Assembly (NCBI GenBank): GCA_023251285.1
Contig: JAHEZB010000060.1
Span: forward strand, 1-8,457
Origin: Chitinophagaceae bacterium
Lineage (GTDB): Bacteria > Bacteroidota > Bacteroidia > Chitinophagales > Chitinophagaceae
Direction of reading: 5' to 3'
Length of the DNA: 8,457 nucleotides
The position numbers were made by a program, and so were the translations under genes. Shown one piece after another: positions 1-5,947 of this stretch (position 1 is its first letter; each line of letters begins with the position of its first letter). The notes beneath the pieces were generated by a model. It saw nothing but the letters and a program-made list of their open reading frames with translations, made no database searches and had not been told where the DNA came from.

Positions 1-302
1 TTTTTACTACAGTATTTTGGTTTACGGACCGCATAATCTGTTTATCTCATCAAATGAAAACATACAGTTGTAGTAATATTGGAACTTTCCCTCCATATAG
101 CGTGCCATTTTTATGATAATTCTATGATAAAAATATTTCTCAATTGAGCAGGGGAAAAAAAGTGGAGAAATTTTCAAAAAATTATGAAATTGATATTAAA
201 AGAACATACATGCATAGTATTTTTACGTACGCTGTGAAGATTTTTATTCCCACTCTTGTGCATTTTTGTCCGGCAGGGGAAACTGAAATTAGCGTTGTTA
301 GT
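1..302. other. Gene-free stretch left of lpxB
   Basis: I see no convincing gene here. The only open frame reaching any length starts at 144 on the plus strand and runs into the antisense of the lpxB 3' end; its translation has no recognisable motif. A short 8-bp inverted repeat (4-11 against 69-76, arms TTACTACA and TGTAGTAA) is present, but with a 57-base gap it is not a convincing hairpin. The DNA just past the lpxB stop has no clear stem followed by a T-run, so where lpxB transcription ends cannot be told. Confidence 0.6.
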
Positions 303-1439
303 TTATCTGCTGCACAGTTTTCCCGTTGACGGTGTAGCGACTTGCAATAGTGAATAAATTTGTTTTGCCGCATTTTCTGAAGCATTTCCACCTTGCGAAA
401 GCAACAGTTTTAATGCTGAATAATCTTGTTTAAGCTGCTGTTTTTTTTCTGAATCAAATAAAATTTTTTTTAAGTCGGCGGTTATTTTTTCAGGAGTAAG
501 ATCGTTTTGAATGAGTTCTTTTACCACTTCTTTATTCATAATAAGATTTACGAGCGAAATAAATTTCAGTTTTACCAACCGCTTTGCAATCTGGTAAGAA
601 ATGTTTGACGCTTTGTAACAAACAATTTCAGGAACACCAAATAATGCGGTTTCCAGGGTAGCGGTTCCAGATGTTACCAAAGCGGCCACAGACTTCATTA
701 ACAGCGAATACGTTTCATTTGAAATCACCTGTACATTTTTGTAATCTTTTATAAACCCTTCATAAAATTCGTCTTCAATGGAAGGAGCTTTTGCAACCAC
801 AAACTGATACTCCGGAAAGTTTTTTGTGGCCTGAAGCATCACGGGAAGTTTGGCTTCTATTTCCTGTTTGCGGCTCCCGGGAAGCAAAGCAATGGTGTTT
901 TCCGAAACGCGGATTTCCGGATGATCTTTTTTAAAATCTTCTATCACTTTTACCAAGGGATGTCCGACATATTCCACTTCGAAATTCCATTTTTTATAAA
1001 AATCTTTTTCAAATGGAAGGATAACCAACATTTTATCAATGTATTTTTTGATATTTTTCACCCGGTTTTCTTTCCATGCCCACACCTGCGGAGAAATATA
1101 AAAAACGGTTTTGTAGTGATTTTCCTTAGCCCATTTGGCCATGCGCAAATTAAATCCGGGATAGTCTATGAAAATAATCACATCCGGATGAAATGCTGAA
1201 ATATCATTTTTGCAAAACTTAAAATTCTTCAAAATCTCAGGAAGATTTTTAATTACTTCTGCAAATCCCATGAAAGCAAGTTCTTTGTAATGCTTTACCA
1301 ATGTAGCTCCGGTGGCTTTCATTTTATCACCGCCCCAAAAACGGATTTGTCCGTTTGGATCTAACTTTTGCAGTTCTTTTATCAGATTACTTCCGTGTAA
1401 ATCGCCGGAAGCTTCGCCGGCTATTAGGTAATATTTCAT
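303..1439 (-). CDS. lpxB: Lipid-A-disaccharide synthase LpxB
   Basis: This glycosyltransferase (family GT19) joins UDP-2,3-diacylglucosamine and 2,3-diacylglucosamine-1-phosphate to form the lipid A disaccharide on the cytoplasmic face of the inner membrane. The 378-residue product has the usual family length. Visible landmarks are the N-terminal GEASGDLHG (8-16), a conserved Asp in IDYPGFN (91-97), SPQVWAW (116-122), VGHPLV (158-163), LLPGSR with Arg190 (185-190), SGTATLE (257-263) and NKEVVKELIQ (302-311). The frame stays open upstream to 1538, but that extension runs through the terminator of the cold-shock gene and adds 33 residues unlike the family, so the start at 1439 is preferred; MKYYLIAGEASGD is the typical N-terminus. 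No Shine-Dalgarno is seen. TCAATTTG on the minus strand (1460-1467) is one mismatch from the Bacteroidota -7 motif TAnnTTTG, but no matching -33 box is visible. The terminator implies lpxB has its own promoter. Confidence 0.96.
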   Translation of the reverse strand: MKYYLIAGEASGDLHGSNLIKELQKLDPNGQIRFWGGDKMKATGATLVKHYKELAFMGFAEVIKNLPEILKNFKFCKNDISAFHPDVIIFIDYPGFNLRMAKWAKENHYKTVFYISPQVWAWKENRVKNIKKYIDKMLVILPFEKDFYKKWNFEVEYVGHPLVKVIEDFKKDHPEIRVSENTIALLPGSRKQEIEAKLPVMLQATKNFPEYQFVVAKAPSIEDEFYEGFIKDYKNVQVISNETYSLLMKSVAALVTSGTATLETALFGVPEIVCYKASNISYQIAKRLVKLKFISLVNLIMNKEVVKELIQNDLTPEKITADLKKILFDSEKKQQLKQDYSALKLLLSQGGNASENAAKQIYSLLQVATPSTGKLCSR

Positions 1440-1525
1440 GCGGATGCTAATGTACGATGCAAATTGAAAAGTTAAAGGCCGGTGATGGTCTTCTTTCTTT
1501 CTGAAAAAAAATTTGAAAAGAAAAC

Positions 1526-1559
1526 AAAAAAAGGGCAACCTTTTCAGATCGCCCTTTTT
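1526..1559 (-). terminator. Intrinsic terminator of the cold-shock gene
   Basis: Read on the minus strand, this is a 13-bp stem made of an A-run, GGGC and GATC on one side and GGTT, GCCC and a T-run on the other, closed by the 6-base loop TGAAAA and ending in seven T. Two pairs are G-T wobbles. It begins 17 bases after the stop of the cold-shock gene and ends 86 bases before the lpxB start, so it separates the two transcripts. The symmetric A/T flanks mean it could also stop rightward transcription, but no rightward gene lies nearby. Confidence 0.88.
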
Positions 1560-1576
1560 GCATTGAAATATCGATT

Positions 1577-1780
1577 TTAGCCGATTAATTTCACATTAAC
1601 GGCATTCATGCCTTTTTTGCCATTTTGCAAGTCAAATTCCACCTTGTCATTTTCTTTAATTTCATCAATTAGTCCGCTTGCGTGCACAAATGTTTCTTTA
1701 GAAGAATCATCGTGTTTGATAAAACCGAATCCTTTTTCAGAATTGAAAAATTTAACGGTTCCTGTGTTTTTGTTGTCCAT
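1577..1780 (-). CDS. Cold-shock domain protein (CspA family)
   Basis: This is a small cytoplasmic nucleic-acid-binding protein of the CspA family, a single five-stranded beta-barrel that binds single-stranded RNA or DNA and melts RNA secondary structure. The 67 residues match the usual family length. The N-terminal GTVKFFN (7-13), the RNP1 motif KGFGFIK (16-22) and an RNP2-like motif around FVHAS (31-35) are all present. The start is the only sensible ATG and needs no extension. The region just upstream of it reads AATCAACAACAACACA, an unstructured A/C-rich leader with no Shine-Dalgarno. TATCTTCG on the minus strand (1812-1819) is one mismatch from the Bacteroidota -7 motif TAnnTTTG and is a weak promoter candidate. 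The gene appears to be monocistronic because a strong terminator follows it. The family is clear; whether expression is cold-induced or constitutive cannot be told. Confidence 0.95.
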   Translation of the reverse strand: MDNKNTGTVKFFNSEKGFGFIKHDDSSKETFVHASGLIDEIKENDKVEFDLQNGKKGMNAVNVKLIG

Positions 1781-1920
1781 TGTGTTGTTGTTGATTATAA
1801 AAAATTAGCCGCGAAGATAGGTTTTAAAAATGGATATAAACTTCTGTGTTTTTTGATTTTGAGTTATTTAACTTTTTTGAGAAAGAAAAGGTCGTAATCC
1901 AAAGATTTTGTGGAGTTGTT

Positions 1921-2658
1921 TTACCTTTCTGTCTTTTTTATTTTATCCCAAAAAGTAAAATACAAACCATAATTGTATTTGAAGAATTTGTGATGTTGTG
2001 CATGATGTGCAGCGCCAATAACCCATTTTGTCAAAATATTTTTTTTGCTTTTTGGATAAATATCGATGTCAAGATGATTGATTACGCTGCTGAAAGTCAT
2101 AATCGTTAACTGGATAATAATGACATAGTAATGCATGGGCAAAATCAGCAGCATTACCGGAAGAAAAATTGCCTGTAAAAATCCCTCCAAAGGATGAAAT
2201 GAAAAGGCCGTAAAAGGAGAAGCAATATTGCTGTCGTGATGTACTTTATGCACAATTTTAAATATCGCCGGTTTATGCATCCAGCGGTGAATCCAGTAAT
2301 AATAGGTCTCATGCAAAAGCATAAAAATAACAAGGCTTACCGGCAAATATAACCATCCGTATAAATCAATTTTGGTATAAACTTGAGTGTATCCTTTTTG
2401 CCATAGAATCGCGGTAATTGTTCCGGCAACAGAAAAAAGCAGCGAGGTTAAAACGCTCCATTTTATCTCTTTTTCAAACTGTCTTTTTTTGTATTTCTTT
2501 TTATTGATTTTTCTTGTTTCAAACTTTGCAGGAAACCATTTATAAAAGATAAAATAAAACAAACCCGCTACCAGGAAATATCTTCCGGTGATAATAACGA
2601 AGAAAATCATCGTAAGCAAAAAAAGCCATGATATGGATGTAAAGTCAGGAAGATTCAT
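1921..2658 (-). CDS. Sterol desaturase / fatty acid hydroxylase-family membrane protein
   Basis: This is an integral membrane di-iron oxygenase of the fatty acid hydroxylase superfamily (PF04116-type), whose members hydroxylate or desaturate lipids such as fatty acids, sterols and carotenoids. The 245 residues show hydrophobic segments at about 10-40, 67-86, 100-120 and 157-194. The histidine clusters that bind the two irons are all visible: H116 and HRWMH (124-128), HKVHH (137-141), H155, NH (194-195) and HHAQHH (218-223). A lysine/arginine-rich cytoplasmic loop lies at 49-66. No metal ligand appears to be missing. The gene is divergent from the peptidase gene at 2718 and is followed after 140 bp by the cold-shock gene on the same strand. 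I see no clear terminator in that gap, so read-through is possible. The substrate cannot be inferred from sequence or neighbours. Confidence 0.92.
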   Translation of the reverse strand: MNLPDFTSISWLFLLTMIFFVIITGRYFLVAGLFYFIFYKWFPAKFETRKINKKKYKKRQFEKEIKWSVLTSLLFSVAGTITAILWQKGYTQVYTKIDLYGWLYLPVSLVIFMLLHETYYYWIHRWMHKPAIFKIVHKVHHDSNIASPFTAFSFHPLEGFLQAIFLPVMLLILPMHYYVIIIQLTIMTFSSVINHLDIDIYPKSKKNILTKWVIGAAHHAQHHKFFKYNYGLYFTFWDKIKKTER

Positions 2659-2717
2659 GAGTGTAAAATAAACAAATCATTGGGTATTTTCTTTGAAAAA
2701 AGATTATAATTGTGCGT

Positions 2718-3857
2718 ATGTATAAAAATTTATTTTTCCTTATTTTATTTATTTCTCCAATTATGTTGAAAGCGCAGAAAAAGAAAAGGGCACGGGATTA
2801 TGGTGTTAAAATCGGCGTAATGACAACAGGTAAATTGAACAGTATTACCGACGTTGCCGGTGTAAAAGTTGGCCAGACGACTTTGATAAAAGGTGATTCA
2901 ATTCGTACCGGCGTAACCGCGATTTTGCCGTATGATGGAAATATTTTTCAGCAAAAGGTTCCTGCTGCCGTGTTTGTTGGAAATGGCTTTGGCAAACTTG
3001 CGGGAAGCACACAAATAAATGAATTGGGGAATATCGAAACTCCGATTATTTTAACGAATACGTTCAATGTTTCTACAGCGATGGATGCATTGATAGAATA
3101 CACATTAAATGAAAAAGGAAATGAAAATGTAGCATCTGTAAATGCGGTGGTTGGAGAAACGAACGATGGCTTTTTGAATGACATTCGGGGAAGACATGTA
3201 ACCAAAGAAGACGTTTTATCAGCAATAAAAAATGCAAAAGAGGGCAGGGTAGAAGAGGGTGCGGTTGGCGCCGGAACAGGAACGGTTTGTTTTGGATTTA
3301 AAGGTGGCATCGGCACTTCTTCCAGGAAATTGCCTGCTGGTTTGGGAGGATATACGATTGGTGTTTTGGTACAAACGAATTTTGGTGGAGTATTACAAAT
3401 CGATGGAGTGCCGGTAGGGCACGAACTGGGAAAATTTAGTTTCAGTAATGAGCTTTTAAATAATGTGGATGGTTCGTGTATGATCATCGTAGCAACTGAT
3501 GCTCCTTTGGATTATCGCAATCTCTTACGGCTCGCAAAGCGTGCGATTATTGGTATGGGGAAAACCGGCGGCATTGAATCAAATGGAAGCGGAGATTACG
3601 TTATTGCTTTTTCGACCGATACAGCTTCGCGTATTCCTTATGCAGCAAAGCAACGAATAATGCAGATTCCTGTTTTGCAAAATGATGACATGTCACCTTT
3701 GTTTATGGCAACCATTGAAGCGACAGAAGAAGCAATTATTAATTCTTTGTTTGCAGCAAAAACGACCACAGGAAGAAATGGCAATAAAGCAGAATCTTTG
3801 CCGCTGGAAAAAGTAATTCCTATTATGGAAAAATACAACCGCATCCAAAATCAATAA
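2718..3857 (+). CDS. Secreted P1-family peptidase (DmpA/BapA-like, MEROPS S58)
   Basis: This Ntn-hydrolase-like aminopeptidase family matures by cutting itself before a catalytic serine and removes N-terminal amino acids, in some members D- or beta-amino acids. An N-terminal signal peptide (hydrophobic 5-18, likely cleavage after LKA at 17-19) predicts export. GKLNSITDVAGVKVGQ (38-53) is the typical family opening. Gly252-Ser253 in the stretch DGSCMIIVATDAP is the expected self-cleavage site. Asn221 in VQTNFGG, Ser291 and Asp293 in NGSGD fall at the same spacing as the Asn218, Ser250, Ser288 and Glu290 catalytic residues I recall for BapA, so only the acid differs (Asp for Glu). Length (379) fits the family plus signal. 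The ATG at 2718 is preferred over a GTG at 2712 because it places the signal peptide normally. The gene is monocistronic, with a hairpin after the stop. Substrate specificity is unknown. Confidence 0.93.
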   Translation: MYKNLFFLILFISPIMLKAQKKKRARDYGVKIGVMTTGKLNSITDVAGVKVGQTTLIKGDSIRTGVTAILPYDGNIFQQKVPAAVFVGNGFGKLAGSTQINELGNIETPIILTNTFNVSTAMDALIEYTLNEKGNENVASVNAVVGETNDGFLNDIRGRHVTKEDVLSAIKNAKEGRVEEGAVGAGTGTVCFGFKGGIGTSSRKLPAGLGGYTIGVLVQTNFGGVLQIDGVPVGHELGKFSFSNELLNNVDGSCMIIVATDAPLDYRNLLRLAKRAIIGMGKTGGIESNGSGDYVIAFSTDTASRIPYAAKQRIMQIPVLQNDDMSPLFMATIEATEEAIINSLFAAKTTTGRNGNKAESLPLEKVIPIMEKYNRIQNQ

Positions 3858-3861
3858 TTAT

Positions 3862-3899
3862 TTACCGGTAATCAAATGAATATCGGTAATTTCTGTTTT
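3862..3899 (+). terminator. Probable terminator of the P1-family peptidase gene
   Basis: A 9-bp stem (TTACCGGTA at 3862-3870 against TATCGGTAA at 3881-3889, one G-T wobble) with a 10-base loop starts four bases after the peptidase stop codon. It is followed by the T-rich stretch TTTCTGTTTT. The T-run is interrupted, so strength is uncertain. Position and shape fit an intrinsic terminator separating the peptidase from the EVE-domain gene. Confidence 0.55.
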
Positions 3900-4030
3900 G
3901 GAATTTCTTTGAAAAAGCAAATTTTTTTTCTTCTTTGGAAAAAGGAAAATTTGTTGTCAGAAACACATTTGAAAATCGCTTTTTACAATTTGTTCTTACT
4001 TTTATTTTTTACAAATCTTAAAGAAATAGC

Positions 4031-4441
4031 ATGAACTACTGGCTGGTAAAATCGGAACCTTTTAAATATAGTTGGCAACAATTTTTAAAAGATAAAAAAA
4101 CACATTGGGATGGTGTTAGAAATTATGCAGCAAGAAACAATTTGAGAGACATGAAAAAAGGTGATGAAGTTTTTTTTTATCACAGCAATGAAGGAATGGA
4201 AATCGTTGGGATTGCCATGGTTGTAAAAGAAGCATACCAGGATCCAACGACTGAAGACAAAGATTGGGTAGTTGTAGATTTGAAGCCGGTAAAATCTTTG
4301 AAAAAACCAGTGGCTCTTACTGATATTAAAGCCGAACAAAAGTTTGAGAGTATGGAATTGGTGAAAAATTCAAGGCTATCTGTACAAAAAGTAACTCCTG
4401 ACGAATGGAAATTAATCATGAAAATGAGTGGAGCAAAATGA
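4031..4441 (+). CDS. EVE domain-containing protein
   Basis: This is a single-domain protein of the EVE family, which has a PUA-like fold; known members bind modified bases such as methylated cytosines in DNA or act in RNA-linked processes. The 136 residues are close to a complete stand-alone EVE domain. The typical blocks are visible: YWLVKSEP (3-10), WDGVRNYAARNNL (26-38), the GDEVFFYHS strand (44-52) and the C-terminal RLSVQKV (115-121). The start is the ATG at 4031, right before the conserved N-terminal strand. The sirtuin gene follows 57 bp downstream on the same strand with no terminator between, so the two are probably cotranscribed. The gap, read in the EVE frame, contains no further stop codon before the sirtuin start. 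No methyltransferase or nuclease lies next to it, so a restriction role is not supported here. Ligand unknown. Confidence 0.93.
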   Translation: MNYWLVKSEPFKYSWQQFLKDKKTHWDGVRNYAARNNLRDMKKGDEVFFYHSNEGMEIVGIAMVVKEAYQDPTTEDKDWVVVDLKPVKSLKKPVALTDIKAEQKFESMELVKNSRLSVQKVTPDEWKLIMKMSGAK

Positions 4442-4498
4442 TCTTTATCTGATACCTTTTCTCTATCTCATTTTGTAAATTTTAAAAAGATCTTTATT

Positions 4499-5179
4499 TT
4501 GAAAAAGAATCTCATCGTACTTACCGGAGCCGGAGTCAGCGCTGAAAGCGGATTGAAAACTTTTCGCGACAGTGATGGATTATGGATGGGATATGATGTG
4601 TACGAGGTAGCTTCGCCGCAAGGTTGGCAAAAAGATCCGGAATTGGTTTTAGATTTTTATAACGAAAGAAGAAAAGAAGTGGCTAAAGCTTTGCCAAATG
4701 CTGCACACAAGGCAATTGCCGATTGGCAAACTGATTACAATGTCATTGTTATTACACAAAATATTGATGATCTGCACGAAAGAGCCGGTTCAAAAAACGT
4801 AATTCATCTGCATGGAGAAATTTTTAAAATGCGCAGCGAAAAGGATGAAAATACTTTTTATGAAATAAGAGATGAGATACATTTAGGTGAAAAAGCTTCT
4901 GATGGTTCTCAATTACGGCCGCATGTAGTATGGTTTGGAGAACAGGTTCCAATGATCGAAAAGGCGGCTGCAATTTTACAAACAGCAGACATATTTATGC
5001 TCGTGGGAACATCACTGCAGGTATATCCTGCTGCAGGTTTGATAGATTTTTTACCGGCAGGAATTCCTAAATATATTATTGATAAAAATCCGCCTGCTGT
5101 TGCCCGTCCCGATAATTTTATCATTATTAAAAAACCGGCAACAGCAGCGGTAGAAGAAGTGAAAACATTAATTAGCTAA
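4499..5179 (+). CDS. NAD-dependent protein deacylase (Sir2 family, zinc-site-less)
   Basis: This is a cytoplasmic sirtuin, which removes acyl groups from lysine using NAD+ and releases nicotinamide and O-acyl-ADP-ribose. The NAD-binding GAGVSAESG (10-18), FRDSDGLW (22-29), TQNIDDLH (86-93), the catalytic His105 in HLHGE, the GTSLQVYPAAG stretch (near 171-181) and a C-terminal IDKNPP are present. Tyr54 and Arg57 in FYNERR match the Tyr-x-x-Arg pair of class III sirtuins (SIRT5/CobB), which favours succinyl or malonyl substrates. The zinc-binding cysteines are absent: the 226 residues contain no cysteine in the region after HGE, as I recall for other Bacteroidota homologues. The start is TTG at 4499; no ATG or GTG lies upstream in frame before the EVE stop, and the next ATG would cut off the NAD-binding loop. 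The 3' end overlaps the convergent UpxY-like gene by 12 bp. Confidence 0.94.
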   Translation: MKKNLIVLTGAGVSAESGLKTFRDSDGLWMGYDVYEVASPQGWQKDPELVLDFYNERRKEVAKALPNAAHKAIADWQTDYNVIVITQNIDDLHERAGSKNVIHLHGEIFKMRSEKDENTFYEIRDEIHLGEKASDGSQLRPHVVWFGEQVPMIEKAAAILQTADIFMLVGTSLQVYPAAGLIDFLPAGIPKYIIDKNPPAVARPDNFIIIKKPATAAVEEVKTLIS

Positions 5180-5683
5180 TACGCCAAGTTGTTGATTGGC
5201 GAGCTGACTTCCAAGAATTCCGGTTTCTTTTACGTTGGCAACCATCGTAAATCCCAGAGAAGGCAAGTCAACTTTAGTTGGTGAGTTTTTAACCATCACA
5301 ATCTGCCCGTCAAGTAAATAAGACATTTTTTGGTTTTCAGGTATCTGAACTTTCGTATTCAGCTTTTCTAAGCGGATGTCATGTTGTTTGTTTGTAAATT
5401 CCCTGATTGCGTTTATTTCCTCTTCATTAATGGTGGCCGGTTTGCCTTTCCAGTACAATACGCCACTTATTTGTTTGCTTAATGAAGTAATTTCTGTAGC
5501 CGTGCACTTTACAAAAACGTAAGCATTAAACACAGGTTCAAACGTAATCGTTTTCCTGAAAATGCTCCTTGTAACTTTATAGTTTAACGGACAAAAATTT
5601 TCAATCCTTTTTTTAGTAAGTAAAAGTGAAACTTTTCTTTCGCAGCGTGGTTTCGTGTACACTGCATACCAATTCTTCTGCAT
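5168..5683 (-). CDS. UpxY/NusG-like transcription antiterminator
   Basis: This is a specialised NusG paralogue: an N-terminal NGN domain (about 1-100) that would contact RNA polymerase, and a C-terminal KOW-like domain (about 118-157). Typical landmarks are NWYAVYTKPRCERKV (4-18), an FCPLNYKV segment (30-37), the NAYVFVK strand (53-59), VLYWKGKPA (75-83), and VDLPSLGFTMVA (138-149) in place of the KOW core. Such proteins in Bacteroidota usually sit first in a capsule or exopolysaccharide operon and prevent its premature termination. Here no polysaccharide gene follows: the gene ends inside the convergent sirtuin gene. The frame extends to 5725, but the ATG at 5683 gives the standard M-x-K-x-WYAVYTKP start. 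The 264-bp upstream gap (5684-5947) has no gene; TCAATTTG on the minus strand is a weak -7-like candidate. The family is clear; its target is unknown. Confidence 0.9.
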   Translation of the reverse strand: MQKNWYAVYTKPRCERKVSLLLTKKRIENFCPLNYKVTRSIFRKTITFEPVFNAYVFVKCTATEITSLSKQISGVLYWKGKPATINEEEINAIREFTNKQHDIRLEKLNTKVQIPENQKMSYLLDGQIVMVKNSPTKVDLPSLGFTMVANVKETGILGSQLANQQLGVLAN

Positions 5684-5908
5684 TTTTAATGGTTTTTTAA
5701 ATTTGCAGTAATTCAAAGGAATCAAATTGATACATTCAGAAGAAAAGCTGGGGAGGCTATCTTAAAAATATATTAGATTATGTTGAACGAATGAGAATAT
5801 AATGCCAATTTGTTTTTGTTGTTCCTTCAACTTGTACAGCTAGCGTCAGTACTATCATACATTTATTTTTCAAATATAAGAAGATTTAAAGAATAAAATG
5901 CAGCAGGT

Positions 5909-5947
5909 AAAAAATTCCTCAGTCGTGGCGAGAAGTTGGGGAACTTC
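5909..5947 (-). terminator. Possible terminator of the TlpA-like gene
   Basis: Read on the minus strand, directly after the stop codon come a 6-bp hairpin (GAAGTT, loop CCCC, AACTTC, 5932-5947) and then a second, weaker stem (TTCTC against GAG-G-AA with one bulged G) followed by six T (5909-5914). The two structures compete for shared bases. The position right after the stop and the final T-run suggest termination before the UpxY-like gene, but the stems are short. Confidence 0.4.

Noticed and set aside
2712..2717. GTG codon as start of the P1-family peptidase gene
   Set aside because: The ATG two codons later gives a normal signal peptide; the GTG would only add Met-Arg.
2948..3487. A 179-codon open frame on the minus strand inside the P1-family peptidase gene
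   Set aside because: It is fully antisense to a clearly conserved gene, and its proline/serine/phenylalanine-rich translation shows no motif; it is a by-product of the codon use on the other strand.
4471..4501. Promoter-like pair (TTTTG at 4471-4475 and TTATTTTG at 4494-4501) before the sirtuin gene
   Set aside because: Spacing resembles a Bacteroidota promoter, but the -7 element would overlap the TTG start codon and place the transcript start inside the gene; chance in AT-rich DNA is likelier.
5782..5831. Inverted repeat GTTGAA/TTCAAC upstream of the UpxY-like gene as a possible leader structure
   Set aside because: Only 6 bp with a 38-base loop; not distinguishable from chance.
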